From Paracoccaceae bacterium (GTDB lineage: Bacteria > Pseudomonadota > Alphaproteobacteria > Rhodobacterales > Rhodobacteraceae), in NCBI GenBank assembly GCA_009773375.1, contig WRPH01000014.1, positions 34,043 to 98,042 of the forward strand: a DNA stretch of 64,000 bases, written 5' to 3'. The translations under genes were made by a program, and so were the position numbers. This document shows, piece after piece, positions 1-9,164 of this stretch (within the stretch, counting starts at the first letter, position 1; each line of letters starts with the position of its first letter). Under the pieces are notes generated by a model. The model was not told where the DNA came from. It saw only the letters and a list, made by a program, of their open reading frames with translations, and did no database searches.

Positions 1-2
1 AA

Positions 3-872
3 GATGACGTGGCGCGCCTGACCGCACTTTACGGGCTGGACAAATCCATTCCGCAGCAATTTCTGATCTGGCTGTCGGGCACCCTGCACGGCGATTTCGG
101 CACCTCGATCACCACGCGGCAGCCGGTGCTGGCGCTGGTGCTGTCGCGGCTGCCCGCGACGCTTGAATTGTCAATCATGGCGCTGGTCATTGCCACCGCC
201 ATCGGCGGCTTCATGGCGCTGACAGGCACCCGCCTGCGCGGCACCAAGACCGAGGCCGCCATCGACATTTCCAACGGCATGGCGCTTTCCGTCCCCGATT
301 TTCTGTGGGGCCTGATCCTGATCCTGGGCTTCGGCGTGCTGATCCCGATCTTTCACATTTCTGGCCGCATCAGCCCATCGCTTGACCTGCCTTTCACCAG
401 CAATTTTTACCTGTTCGAATCCGTGCTGCGCCTGCGCTTTGATCTTTGGGCCGATATCGTCGCCCATATGTTCATGCCTGCCCTTGCCCTTGCGATTCCG
501 CTGGCTGCCATTATCGGCCAACTTCTTAAACAATCGCTTAAGGAAACCATGCATTTGGATTACGTCACCCTCGCCCGTACCAAAGGCTACGGCGAGAACC
601 ATGTGATCCTGCATGAGGCGTTGCCCAACGCCATCTTGCCCACCCTCACCCTTGTCGGCGTGCAGTTCACCTTCCTGATCGGCGGCACCGTGATCATCGA
701 GCGGCTGTTTTCCTATGAAGGCCTTGGCAACATGGCGATTGATGCCGTGATCAACCGCGATCTGCCGCTGATTCAGGGCATCGTGATCCTGTTTGCGGTG
801 ATCTTCACCGCCGTCAACCTGCTGGTAGACCTCTGTTATGCCGCCCTGAACCCGAGGCTTCGCCATGCTTGA
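3..872 (+). CDS. peptide/nickel-type ABC transporter permease (DppB-like), 5' truncated by window edge
   Basis: Inner-membrane permease of a DppBCDF-type importer. The open frame enters from the left edge; the first visible residues (DDVARLTALYGLDKSIPQQF) match the linker before the conserved GDFGTS segment, so roughly 45-60 N-terminal residues lie outside the window. Several membrane segments are visible, with the EAA-type loop (HEALPNAILPTLTLVG) near codon 200 that docks on the ATPases. The stop overlaps the next gene's ATG by 8 bases, and four transporter genes follow in line. The substrate is unknown because the binding protein is not in view. Confidence 0.9.
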   Translation, partial: DDVARLTALYGLDKSIPQQFLIWLSGTLHGDFGTSITTRQPVLALVLSRLPATLELSIMALVIATAIGGFMALTGTRLRGTKTEAAIDISNGMALSVPDFLWGLILILGFGVLIPIFHISGRISPSLDLPFTSNFYLFESVLRLRFDLWADIVAHMFMPALALAIPLAAIIGQLLKQSLKETMHLDYVTLARTKGYGENHVILHEALPNAILPTLTLVGVQFTFLIGGTVIIERLFSYEGLGNMAIDAVINRDLPLIQGIVILFAVIFTAVNLLVDLCYAALNPRLRHA

Positions 873-1716
873 CGGCCGATCACAAATCAAACGCAAACTG
901 CCGCCGCGGCTGATCCTGTCAGCCGGCTGGCTGATCTTGCTGGGCGCAGCCGCCATGCTGGCACCTTGGATTGCACCGAAAGACCCGCTGGCGCAGGATC
1001 TTTTCCTTGGCCAACTGCCCCCCGCTTGGGTGCAGGGGCACGAGCCGGGCTACCTGCTGGGCACCGATTCCCTAGGCCGCGACGTGCTGTCGCGCATCCT
1101 TTACGGCACCCGCCTTGCGCTGACCGTCGCCCTGCTCGCCGGGTCGATCACCTGCATCATTGGCGCGACGCTTGGCTTGCTGGCCGGATTCCTGCGCGGC
1201 TGGGTAGACATTATGATCAGCCGCGCCATTGATATCTGGATGGCCTTCCCGCCGGTGCTGTTCTCGATCCTGCTGATCGCCGTGCTTGGCCCCGGCCTGA
1301 CTTCGATCATCATTGCCATCGTCGTGATCGATTGGACCCGCTTTGCCCGCGTGATCCGCGCCGAGGCGATGACCCAAGGTGCGATGGATTACGTTGCCTC
1401 CGCGCAAGTTGCCGGTCGTACCCGACTTTCCACAATGTTCACCGAAATCCTGCCGAACGTGCTGCCCACCATCACCGTGCTGCTGACGTTGGAAATGGGC
1501 ATCGCCATCATTGTCGAGGCGATCCTGTCCTTCGTCAACCTGTCGATTTCCACCGATGACCCCACCTGGGGTGGCATGATCGCGGAAGGCCGCACCTCTA
1601 TCCACCAAGCCTGGTGGGTGCTGGTGTTTCCGCTGATCACCCTGTTTCTCACCGTCCTCAGTTTTTCGCAATTGGGCGAAGGGCTTAAAGACCGCTTCGA
1701 TCCGGTGCTGCGATGA
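865..1716 (+). CDS. peptide/nickel-type ABC transporter permease (DppC-like)
   Basis: Second permease of the importer, 283 aa, a usual length. It has a cytoplasmic N-terminus and a first membrane helix near residues 15-35. The GTDSLGRDVLSR motif, typical of DppC/OppC, lies near residue 70, and the EAA loop (TEILPNVLPTITVLL) near residue 195. It overlaps the upstream permease by 8 bases and the downstream ATPase by 4 (ATGA). Family assignment is firm; dipeptides, oligopeptides, nickel or glycosides remain possible substrates. Confidence 0.92.
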   Translation: MLDGRSQIKRKLPPRLILSAGWLILLGAAAMLAPWIAPKDPLAQDLFLGQLPPAWVQGHEPGYLLGTDSLGRDVLSRILYGTRLALTVALLAGSITCIIGATLGLLAGFLRGWVDIMISRAIDIWMAFPPVLFSILLIAVLGPGLTSIIIAIVVIDWTRFARVIRAEAMTQGAMDYVASAQVAGRTRLSTMFTEILPNVLPTITVLLTLEMGIAIIVEAILSFVNLSISTDDPTWGGMIAEGRTSIHQAWWVLVFPLITLFLTVLSFSQLGEGLKDRFDPVLR

Positions 1717-2582
1717 GCTATCTGACCATCCGTAATCTGTCGGCCAACCTGAAGGGCCGCCCCGACCGCATCTTGCGCAATGTCTCTCTGCAGGTCGCTG
1801 CGGGCGAAGTGCGCGGTTTGGTGGGCGAATCCGGTGCCGGAAAATCCATGATCGGCAAGGCCATTCTTGGCACCTTGCCGTTGTCTATCGAGATCACTGG
1901 CGGCGAGATCATCCTTGACGGCACTGACCTGCTGAAACTGCCGCCCGCGCAGCGTCGCACCCGCATCGGCCAGTTCTGCGCACTGATCCCACAAGACCCG
2001 TTGACCGCGCTGAACCCGTCGCGCCGGATTGGCCCGCAGATCACCAACCGTCTGGTTGATATCCTGCGCTGGACCCGTGCCGATGCCGAAAAGCGCGCCC
2101 GCGAATTGCTGGCCGAGGTCCATATCCCCGACCCGGAGCGGGTGATGCGCAGCTATCCGCACGAACTTTCGGGCGGCATGCGGCAGCGCATCCTGATCGC
2201 CTCTGCCTTCGCAGCCGAACCCAAGCTGATCGTCGCCGATGAACCCACCACCGCGCTGGATGTCACGGTGCAAAAGCAGATCCTGAAGCTGATCGCCGAA
2301 ATGCAGGCCCGCCACGGCACCGCCTTGCTGTTTGTCACCCATGATCTGGGCGTGGTGTCGAAAGTCTGCCAAAGCCTGTCGGTGCTTTATGGTGGGCTTG
2401 TGCTGGAAGACAGCCGCATGACCGATTTCTTTCACGCCCCCAAACACCCCTATTCCCGCGCCCTGCTGGCCGCGACCCCGAAATATACCGACCCCGACGG
2501 CAGCCTGACCCCGGTGCCAGATGCCGTGGTCGCGGCCACCCGCGCCGAAGTCGAAGCCGCCGACAGGAGCGCGCATGTCTGA
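1713..2582 (+). CDS. ABC transporter ATPase (DppD-like)
   Basis: First ATPase of the importer, 289 aa, at the short end for DppD/OppD. Walker A is GESGAGKS at residues 38-45, the signature is LSGGMRQR, and Walker B is LIVADEPTTALD. The C-terminal HPYSRALLAATP stretch is the start of the oligopeptide-transporter C-terminal domain. Its ATG overlaps the preceding stop by 4 bases, and its own stop overlaps the next ATG, so the operon is translationally coupled. Confidence 0.92.
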   Translation: MSYLTIRNLSANLKGRPDRILRNVSLQVAAGEVRGLVGESGAGKSMIGKAILGTLPLSIEITGGEIILDGTDLLKLPPAQRRTRIGQFCALIPQDPLTALNPSRRIGPQITNRLVDILRWTRADAEKRARELLAEVHIPDPERVMRSYPHELSGGMRQRILIASAFAAEPKLIVADEPTTALDVTVQKQILKLIAEMQARHGTALLFVTHDLGVVSKVCQSLSVLYGGLVLEDSRMTDFFHAPKHPYSRALLAATPKYTDPDGSLTPVPDAVVAATRAEVEAADRSAHV

Positions 2583-3390
2583 ATCCTACGCCCCAAACCT
2601 TTACCAAATTGATAACTTGCGGCTGTCTTTGGCCGACATGACGAAAAAGCCGCTGGTTGGCGCGGCACCCCGGCTGGAAATCCTGAAGGGCCTCAGCTTT
2701 ACCATCCCAAAAGGTGAGATTTTGGGCATCGTCGGCGGCTCTGGCTCGGGCAAATCCACGCTTGGGCGCGCGCTGGTGCGGCTGCTTGAACCCTCGGGCG
2801 GTAGCATCAAATTCGACGGCAAAGACATCACCCACCTGCCCGAAACCGACCTGCACCCACTGCGCCGCCGCTTCCAGATGATCTTTCAAGACCCGATGAG
2901 CAGCCTGAACCCGCGCCACCGCGTCGGTGCCATCATCGCAGCCCCGCTGTCGTTGCACGGGCTGTCGAACCCGCGCCAACGCGCGCTGGAGGCCCTCGAT
3001 CACGTCGGCCTGCCGCGCGGTTTCGCCACCCGCTACCCGCATGAACTCTCAGGCGGTCAGCGCCAGCGCATCGGCATCGCCCGCGCCATCGCGCTGAAGC
3101 CCGATTTCATTCTGGCCGATGAAATCGTCTCTGGCCTTGATGTCTCAAGTCAGGCGCAAGTTCTCAACCTATTGGAAACGCTGGTCAAAGACCTTGGACT
3201 GACACTGGCCTTCATCAGCCACGACCTGTCGGTGATCCGCCGCCTCTGCACCCGTATCCTCGTGCTGCACCGCGGCGAGATCGTCGAAAACGCCGCCACG
3301 CCCGCGCTTTTCGCCAATCCGCAGGCCAGCTATACCCGCGATCTGCTGGACGCCATTCCGCTGCCCGACCCCAAGCAGGTCTGGGCCTGA
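2575..3390 (+). CDS. ABC transporter ATPase (DppF-like)
   Basis: Second ATPase, 271 aa from the chosen ATG. That ATG follows an AGGAG ribosome site inside the end of the upstream gene and overlaps its stop; the frame is open further upstream, but that part is shadow coding. Walker A is GGSGSGKST and the signature [14 protein letters not shown]. Walker B reads [11 protein letters not shown], where the usual Pro after DE is Ile. It is the last gene of the operon and converges on the fucU-like gene on the other strand. Confidence 0.92.
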   Translation: MSESYAPNLYQIDNLRLSLADMTKKPLVGAAPRLEILKGLSFTIPKGEILGIVGGSGSGKSTLGRALVRLLEPSGGSIKFDGKDITHLPETDLHPLRRRFQMIFQDPMSSLNPRHRVGAIIAAPLSLHGLSNPRQRALEALDHVGLPRGFATRYPHELSGGQRQRIGIARAIALKPDFILADEIVSGLDVSSQAQVLNLLETLVKDLGLTLAFISHDLSVIRRLCTRILVLHRGEIVENAATPALFANPQASYTRDLLDAIPLPDPKQVWA

Positions 3391-3919
3391 CGCCATCTTC
3401 CCTGTGGTCATCCTCTCTGCGCAAATATCCTCGGGGGGGCCGCATTGCCCCGGCAATGCGGCTTGGGGGGCGCGGCAAATCCACCACGCCCTTTTTCAGT
3501 ATGAAACAGCCATAAGGCCCCGGATCAGAGGTGCGCACGATGGCAAAGGCCCGCTTCGCCGCCGCGTAAAACGCAAACCGCTCCAGCGCCTGCATCCGCA
3601 CCGGGCGGCTTTCGGCTGCGTCGATCACCCGCTGCATCAGCCCGAAGACCGGCATCTCTGCCGCCGCATCGCCCACCACCTGCATCCGCGCCACCGGCGC
3701 ATCGACAAAGCTATCCAGCGGCATCAGCGACAAGATCGCCGCGGCCCCGGTCGGAATATCACAACCGACCATATCGACGATCCGACCATAGGTGGTCTCG
3801 GCGGCAATCGTTCCCGCCGGGTGGTTCACATCGCAGATCACCAACTCGTCGCCATGCCCCATCAGCATCAGCACATGCACAAGTTCCGCCGACAGATGCC
3901 GGTCAATCCCTTTCAGCAT
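3215..3919 (-). CDS. FucU/RbsD-family sugar mutarotase with anomalous C-terminal run-on
   Basis: About 148 residues (3919 down to about 3474) match the FucU/RbsD family, which interconverts anomers of free sugars such as L-fucose or ribose. The MGHGDELVICDVNHPAG block with the catalytic His is near residue 22, and the conserved end is YGCFILKKGVV. The paralogue at 9165 stops at exactly this place (150 aa). Here the frame continues 85 or so Arg/Pro-rich residues through a terminator-like hairpin and antisense to the DppF-like gene. A lost stop, a one-base indel or an assembly error is likely. Last gene of the transporter operon, 15 bases after the permease stop. Confidence 0.75.
   Translation of the reverse strand: MLKGIDRHLSAELVHVLMLMGHGDELVICDVNHPAGTIAAETTYGRIVDMVGCDIPTGAAAILSLMPLDSFVDAPVARMQVVGDAAAEMPVFGLMQRVIDAAESRPVRMQALERFAFYAAAKRAFAIVRTSDPGPYGCFILKKGVVDLPRPPSRIAGAMRPPRGYLRREDDHREDGVRPRPAWGRAAEWRPADRGYSWPADWRKARAWRRFRRSRRGAARGYGCRGGGSPTGRG
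3407..3441. repeat. copy of dispersed 'CATC...CAAATAT' intergenic element
   Basis: The stretch GGTCATCCTCTCTGC-GCAAATATCC followed by a G run is nearly identical to the one at 40600-40650. Looser relatives occur at 10628-10658 (inverted), 24720-24760, 34616-34645 and 43895-43942. It lies just after the DppF-like stop and merges with a strong hairpin. Confidence 0.6.
3439..3462. terminator. bidirectional terminator-like hairpin between convergent genes
   Basis: A perfect 11-bp stem (GCCGCATTGCC / GGCAATGCGGC) with a 2-base loop, flanked by G/C runs. It sits where the rightward ATPase operon should end. It lies inside the run-on frame of the leftward fucU-like gene, which supports loss of that gene's normal stop. 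A U-run is missing, so intrinsic termination is only likely. Confidence 0.5.
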
Positions 3920-3934
3920 TATCTTGCCGCCCCC

Positions 3935-4870
3935 TTACTTCACTGCCCCCGCTGCCATGCCCTTGATGATATACCGCTCCAGCACCACGCCGATCACGAT
4001 CAGCGGCAGGATCGCCGCCCAGGCCAGCGCCGCCATCGACCACCAAGAAATTCCCTGCGATCCGGTTTGCGAGGCCACCATCACCGGCAAGGTATTGGCA
4101 TGGGTTGATGTCAGCAGCGCCGCGAAGAAATATTCGTTCCACGTCAGCACCAGCGACAGGATGAACGCCGCCACCATCCCCGGCAAGGCAATCGGCAAAA
4201 TGATGGTGATGAACGCGCCCCAGATCGACAGGCCATCGACCAAAGCCGCCTCCTCCAGTTCCGTCGGGATTGACGAGAACTGATCACGCATGATCCAGAT
4301 CACAATCGGCAGCACTGACAAAGTATACAACAAGATCAAGCCGATCCGCGTATCCAGCAGCGCCAGCTCCTTGTACAGAACCAACATCGGCAGCGCCAAC
4401 ACCACCGGCGGCAGGATCAGCTGCGACAGGAAAAAGAACGAGATATCGGCATTGCGCATCCAGCCGAATTTGTAATTGAACCGCGACAGCCCGTAGGCCG
4501 CCAGCGATCCCAAAATCACCGCCAGCACCGAAGACGCCAGCGCCGCAATCGCAGAATTGGCAAAGCGCTTGAAAAACTCTGCCCGCACGGTGGATTCGTT
4601 GCCCCAGGTATCCGGCGACAGGCCCAAAGACCTCCAGCCCAGCCATTTCGGGGTGAAATCCACCCAAGGCACCATATGCCCCTTCATCACATCCGGTGCC
4701 ATCTTGAAGCTGGTGGTCAGCGTCCAATAGATCGGAAACAGACAGATCAGCGCCCAGAGCAGCAGCAGCCCGTAAATCGCCAGCCGCCCCGTCCACCACT
4801 TCGCCCGAAAGCCGCGATCCGACGCCGCGTCGTGGAAAATCTGCGTCTCGGCCATCTTTGCGCCACTCAT
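3935..4870 (-). CDS. sugar ABC transporter permease (MalG/UgpE type)
   Basis: Inner-membrane permease, 311 aa. One membrane helix near residues 30-50 is followed by a periplasmic segment and five more helices. The EAA loop EEAALVDGLSIWGAFITIILP, near residue 205, contacts the MalK-type ATPase. The start overlaps the previous permease stop (ATGA). It belongs to the operon binding protein, permease, permease, fucU-like; its ATPase is in the divergent operon at 8067. Confidence 0.92.
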   Translation of the reverse strand: MSGAKMAETQIFHDAASDRGFRAKWWTGRLAIYGLLLLWALICLFPIYWTLTTSFKMAPDVMKGHMVPWVDFTPKWLGWRSLGLSPDTWGNESTVRAEFFKRFANSAIAALASSVLAVILGSLAAYGLSRFNYKFGWMRNADISFFFLSQLILPPVVLALPMLVLYKELALLDTRIGLILLYTLSVLPIVIWIMRDQFSSIPTELEEAALVDGLSIWGAFITIILPIALPGMVAAFILSLVLTWNEYFFAALLTSTHANTLPVMVASQTGSQGISWWSMAALAWAAILPLIVIGVVLERYIIKGMAAGAVK

Positions 4871-5973
4871 GTTCTTGGCCTCGCAAAGCGATCCGCCAGT
4901 TTCATCAGAATCGTCATCACGATGATGATCACCACCAGGTAGACCATCGCCAACAGCGTGCCGTAGCCGACGTTTGAGCGGTCGCGGTATTCGCGGAAGA
5001 TGAACGACGTCACCGTATCGGTCGCCCCGCCCGGCCCGCCCGAGGTGACGGCGATCACGATGTCGGCCAGCTTCAGCTTGAAGATGATGCGGATCAGGAT
5101 AGCGGTGATCGACACCGGCAGCATCATCGGGAAAGTCACCTCCCAGAACGCCCGCCAGCCGTTGGCACCATCAACCTTGGCCGCCTCGTTCAGCTCTTTC
5201 GGAATGGCCTGCAACCCGGCCAGAATCATGATCATCATGAAGGGAATGAACGTCCAGGCGTCCATCAGCATGATGGTCAGCTTGGCGATCCACGGGCTGC
5301 CAAAGAACGACGGATCATCCCAGCCCAGCGCGCGCCCCAGCCGCGCCAACGGGCCGAACCGCGCCTCCAGCATGGATTTGCCGATCATCCAGCTGACCGC
5401 CACCGGCGACAGCATCAGGGGCAGCAAAAACGCCACCCGGAAAAACTTGCGCGCCCGGATTTCGGCGTTCAGCGCCAGCGCAAGGCCGAAGGCAATCGCA
5501 TATTCGATCAGGATCGCCAGCACATACCAGACCATGTTCAGCATGGCGTTCCAGTAAAACGGGTCCGCCCACATCTGCCGCACATTCGCCAAGCCATTGA
5601 ACTGGCGGCCATTCGGGCTGGAAAGGTTCCAATCCGAAAATGCGATCACCAGACCAAACAGCAGCGGAAACACCGTCAGCGAGATCACGAACAGCGCCGC
5701 AGGCAGCACGAACAGCGTGCGCTTGCCATGCTCGCCATGCATCAAGACCTGCCCCCAGCACAGGCAGATCGCCCACAACACATAGGCGTAAAGCGTCGGT
5801 CGCCAGTTCTCGAAACCAAAGCTGCCCCAGCCTTGCACCTGCATCAGCTGCGCGACTGCAACCGCCACCATCACAACAGCAGAGCCCCAGATGATGGCAC
5901 GGCCAAAGCTGCGCCGCCCGGCCGAGATGTTGTCATTGCTGACAACGTGAAGAAGATCGCCTGAACCGCTCAA
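4867..5973 (-). CDS. sugar ABC transporter permease (MalF/UgpA type), start uncertain
   Basis: About 368 aa if it begins at the TTG at 5973, the best in-frame candidate. The first ATG falls within the first membrane helix. The N-terminus carries extra hydrophobic segments before the usual permease core, which starts near FVISLTVFPLLFGLVIAFSDW. The EAA loop is NEAAKVDGANGWRAFWEVTFP. The frame stays open much further upstream, antisense-like to the binding protein, but that part has no membrane or permease character and is discarded. It is followed directly by the second permease (4-base overlap). Confidence 0.85.
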   Translation of the reverse strand: MSGSGDLLHVVSNDNISAGRRSFGRAIIWGSAVVMVAVAVAQLMQVQGWGSFGFENWRPTLYAYVLWAICLCWGQVLMHGEHGKRTLFVLPAALFVISLTVFPLLFGLVIAFSDWNLSSPNGRQFNGLANVRQMWADPFYWNAMLNMVWYVLAILIEYAIAFGLALALNAEIRARKFFRVAFLLPLMLSPVAVSWMIGKSMLEARFGPLARLGRALGWDDPSFFGSPWIAKLTIMLMDAWTFIPFMMIMILAGLQAIPKELNEAAKVDGANGWRAFWEVTFPMMLPVSITAILIRIIFKLKLADIVIAVTSGGPGGATDTVTSFIFREYRDRSNVGYGTLLAMVYLVVIIIVMTILMKLADRFARPRT

Positions 5974-6000
5974 ACTCTTGCCCCGCCCTCGGAAAAGCAA

Positions 6001-6163
6001 GGTGCGTGCAAGCACGCACCCTACCTCTTGTTGCACGCCCGCCGCTCGTCGCGCGGGCACCATATGAAATCGGCGAAGAGAATGATCCTGTAAAAGGACT
6101 TGTCGCCCTAGGCCGAACGCCTTGTCGCTCCGCACGATGGTAGGGTGCGTGCTTGCACGCACC
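6001..6163. repeat. segment bounded by exact 25-bp inverted repeats
   Basis: The 25 bases at 6001-6025 recur exactly inverted at 6139-6163. Each arm is itself palindromic (GGTGCGTGCAAGCACGCACC) and ends in CTACC. The enclosed 113 bases have no convincing gene. Position: between the binding-protein stop (6173) and the first permease, on the operon's own strand. The core GTAGGGTGCGTG also appears near 10572, 10680 and 24700. It may modulate mRNA stability between the highly needed binding protein and the permeases, as REP-like elements do elsewhere. Confidence 0.7.
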
Positions 6164-6172
6164 CCTGCCCCG

Positions 6173-7807
6173 TCACAGCCCCAGACTTGCCTTGTACAGC
6201 GCAATCTGGCTGTCGCGGCCGATCTGGTCGGTGATCTTCTCCCAGGCTGCCGCAATCGCATCTGCGGTTTCCTGCGCCGATTTGTATTGGCCGGAGTAGC
6301 CCTTGGCCAATTCATCCTCGGCCACCGAGTAATATTGGAAGATGCCCGGAATACGCGGCTCGATCGCGGCGTTGGGGTGGTTGTAGCTGTCGGCGTTCGA
6401 CCCCAGATAATCCTCGACAAAGGCGCGGTCATAGCCTGCCGCTTCCCATTCATCATACTGGAAGTGGCTGTTGCGATAGGGCTGGAAGCCCGACGGATAG
6501 GCCGCCGTCCACAGCGACAGATCCTTGCCGCCCAGATGCGCTGCCGCCGACCAGGCCGCCTTGCGCTTTTTCTCGTCGCCCGAAACGCGGTTGGTGACGT
6601 AGACGCCCCAGCCCAGATAGGCCATGTTCGGCGATTCGTTGTAGGTTTCCTCCCAAGCCCCGGTGGCCGCGTTATAGACCTTGTCCGAGCCGGGGTTGAT
6701 ACCGAAGCCCACCACATCGCCCACAACTGAGCTGTCCGAGGTGCGCGCAGAAGACCCCACGTCGCCCCACCAGGTCACCATCGACCCGGTTCCGGCCAGA
6801 AACTGGCTGAACGCGGTCGTGCCCGGATCGGCGTTGATCTGGTCGGCCGGATAGGCACCGGGGGTGGCGATCAGGTCCATCACATCCTGAATCGCCTGCA
6901 CCCAGCCGGGGTTGTTGACGCGCGGCTTCATGGTGTCGGGATCAAACAACCAGGCCGGATCGGACGGATGTTTGACATAAGGCGTGGCGCGGTTTTCCAG
7001 GAAGTAGAAGCCGAAGCCGCCCCAGCCTTTCAACGGGTCCAGATAGCCGAAGGCCGGCAGACCGGTCAGCGGGTCAGTCTGGCCCACCAGCGCCTTGGAG
7101 GCCGCATTCACCTGCTGCCAGGTCTTGGGCACTTCGGCCCCGCCGATCGCCCCTTCACCGAAATAATCGGTGCGGTAGGCGTAAGTATGGCAATCGCCGT
7201 CGATGGTGACGCGGTAGGTCTTGCCATCCCAGGTGCCGACCGGCGCCTTGAGGTAGTTCACATAATCATCCATGTCGATCTGGGTCTTCACCCAGTCGGG
7301 CATCTCATCCAGCAGGCCCTTGCCCGCGGTGTCGCCTTCAAACGGCGCGCCCATCTCGATGATGTCGAAATCGACGGTGCCGGTGGCGATGGCCTGTTGC
7401 AGGCGCGGATTGTAATCGGCCTGCGCCAGATCGATCCAGTTGATCTTCGCCCCGGTGTAGGTTTCCCACGACTTCAGGAAACCCCGGAACAGCAGATTGT
7501 GCAGGTTCTGGTTGTTCAAGCCCATGAAGGTCAGCTCGACACCGGCAAATTCGCCCTCGGCGACATTGGCCTTGGTGGCACCCAGACACAGCTCGCCCAC
7601 CTTCTGCCAATCAGCATCGGTCGGACTACCAGCACCGACCCCCGGAATCGCCAGAATCTGCGCCCGCACCGAATCCTGTGCCAGCGCCGGGCCAAAGCCC
7701 ATCACCTTCGGCATGGCGGCAATAGCGCCCAGCGCCGTAGCGCCTTGCAGCATGCCCCGGCGGGTCATCTTGCCCCGCATCGCGGCCTTGTAAAGTTCAA
7801 CTTTCAC
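6173..7807 (-). CDS. Tat-exported extracellular sugar-binding protein of ABC transporter
   Basis: 544 aa, family of large extracellular solute-binding proteins. The N-terminus has a twin-arginine signal: TRRGMLQGATALGAIA near residues 15-30, then a likely cleavage after ALAQ (about residue 44). The start is GTG at 7807 with GGGAGGAG six to eight bases upstream. First gene of the leftward operon; permeases follow after a 200-base gap holding inverted repeats. The palindrome at 7987-7998 in the divergent promoter region suggests GntR control. The ligand is inferred to be a sugar or sugar conjugate from the neighbouring genes. Confidence 0.88.
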   Translation of the reverse strand: MKVELYKAAMRGKMTRRGMLQGATALGAIAAMPKVMGFGPALAQDSVRAQILAIPGVGAGSPTDADWQKVGELCLGATKANVAEGEFAGVELTFMGLNNQNLHNLLFRGFLKSWETYTGAKINWIDLAQADYNPRLQQAIATGTVDFDIIEMGAPFEGDTAGKGLLDEMPDWVKTQIDMDDYVNYLKAPVGTWDGKTYRVTIDGDCHTYAYRTDYFGEGAIGGAEVPKTWQQVNAASKALVGQTDPLTGLPAFGYLDPLKGWGGFGFYFLENRATPYVKHPSDPAWLFDPDTMKPRVNNPGWVQAIQDVMDLIATPGAYPADQINADPGTTAFSQFLAGTGSMVTWWGDVGSSARTSDSSVVGDVVGFGINPGSDKVYNAATGAWEETYNESPNMAYLGWGVYVTNRVSGDEKKRKAAWSAAAHLGGKDLSLWTAAYPSGFQPYRNSHFQYDEWEAAGYDRAFVEDYLGSNADSYNHPNAAIEPRIPGIFQYYSVAEDELAKGYSGQYKSAQETADAIAAAWEKITDQIGRDSQIALYKASLGL

Positions 7808-7986
7808 GACATCTCCTCCCTGAAGATCGCCCGTCTTAGGCAGTGCCTGCGGGCCTGTGATTGCAGATCAAACCAGTCTGGAACGCCGCAACGCCGGACC
7901 GATCCGGCAGCCGTTCCGCGAAGCCTCCCCCATCAGCCGCGTTCCCTCGGATTAGCTTGGCCTGCCCCCGCCCCCCTGTCAAGATT

Positions 7987-7998
7987 CTAACATGTTAG
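7987..7998. promoter_or_regulatory. candidate GntR operator CTAACATGTTAG
   Basis: A perfect 12-bp palindrome in the 259-base region between the divergent transporter operons. The identical 12-mer overlaps the GntR gene start at 19796-19807, and a 10/12 match lies at 14929-14940. It is well placed to control both the binding-protein/permease operon and the ATPase-mutarotase-ribokinase operon. Confidence 0.65.
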
Positions 7999-8066
7999 TA
8001 TGATCAGCCAATGGACAGCCCCGCCCGGCATGGCTAATCTTTCGCCAACAACAGGGGGAAGACCGC

Positions 8067-9119
8067 ATGGCAGAAGTCACAATCCGCGATTTGCGCAAGG
8101 CTTACGGCGGGGTGCAGGTGATCCATGGCCTCAACCTTGATATCAAGGATGGCGAGTTCGTCGTGCTGGTCGGCCCATCAGGCTGCGGCAAATCTACCCT
8201 GTTGCGCATGCTGGCGGGGCTGGAGGAGATCACCGCAGGCGACATCAATATCGGATCGGCGCGGGTGAACAACCTGCCGCCGTCGGAGCGGGATATCGCC
8301 ATGGTGTTCCAGAACTACGCGCTTTATCCGCACAAGACCGTCGCCGCCAACATGGGCTTTGCGCTGAAAATGCGCGGCATGGAGCCGTCTGCGATTCGCG
8401 CCAAGGTCGAACGCGCCGCAGCGGTGCTGGGCCTGACCCCCTACCTCGACCGCTTCCCGCGCGCCTTGTCAGGCGGCCAGCGCCAGCGCGTCGCCATGGG
8501 CCGCGCCATCGTGCGCGATCCGAAAGTCTTTCTGTTCGATGAACCGCTGTCGAACCTCGATGCCAAGCTGCGGGTGCAGATGCGCACCGAAATCAAGGAA
8601 CTGCACCAGCGGCTGAAAACCACCACCGTCTATGTCACCCATGACCAGATCGAGGCGATGACCATGGCCGACAAGATCGTCGTCATGCAAGGCGGCCGCA
8701 TCGAACAGGTCGGCGCGCCGCTGGAGCTGTATGACCGCCCCGCCAACGTCTTCGTCGCCTCGTTCATCGGCTCGCCAGCGATGAACCTGATCGACGGCAA
8801 GGTGACCGGCGGCATGGTTGACGTCGCCGGGGCACGGCTGGCCCTGCCGCCCGGTTCCACCGCACAAGATGGCCAAGAGGTTGTCTACGGCATCCGCCCC
8901 GAAACCTTCCACGTCGCGGCAGAGGGGCTGACCGGCACCATCGCCGTCGTCGAACCCACCGGCTCGGAAACCCATGTCGTCGTACGCATGGCAGGCCGCG
9001 AAGTCACCGCCGTCTTCCGCGACCGTGTCAGCTTCCGCCCCGGCGAAAGCCTGACGCTCGCCCCCGATGCCAGCCAGTCGCATATCTTCGACAAGGTCTC
9101 GGGGCAAAGGCTGGCTTGA
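8067..9119 (+). CDS. sugar ABC transporter ATPase (MalK/UgpC family)
   Basis: 350 aa, standard length. Walker [10 protein letters not shown] at residues 36-44, Q-loop near [13 protein letters not shown], signature [19 protein letters not shown], Walker [17 protein letters not shown]-terminal TOBE-like regulatory domain fills residues 240-345. A GGGGGAAG ribosome site precedes the ATG. It presumably energises the permeases at 3935-5973. It begins the rightward operon with the second mutarotase and a ribokinase. Confidence 0.93.
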   Translation: MAEVTIRDLRKAYGGVQVIHGLNLDIKDGEFVVLVGPSGCGKSTLLRMLAGLEEITAGDINIGSARVNNLPPSERDIAMVFQNYALYPHKTVAANMGFALKMRGMEPSAIRAKVERAAAVLGLTPYLDRFPRALSGGQRQRVAMGRAIVRDPKVFLFDEPLSNLDAKLRVQMRTEIKELHQRLKTTTVYVTHDQIEAMTMADKIVVMQGGRIEQVGAPLELYDRPANVFVASFIGSPAMNLIDGKVTGGMVDVAGARLALPPGSTAQDGQEVVYGIRPETFHVAAEGLTGTIAVVEPTGSETHVVVRMAGREVTAVFRDRVSFRPGESLTLAPDASQSHIFDKVSGQRLA

Positions 9120-9164
9120 CCAACCGGTCAAACCAAGCACACTTACGCGAAAAGGGAGTCTACC

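Noticed and set aside
5974..6726. Upstream extension of the first sugar permease frame to 6726
   Set aside because: It crosses the inverted repeats and lies in a shifted frame over the binding-protein gene; the sequence has no membrane or domain character.
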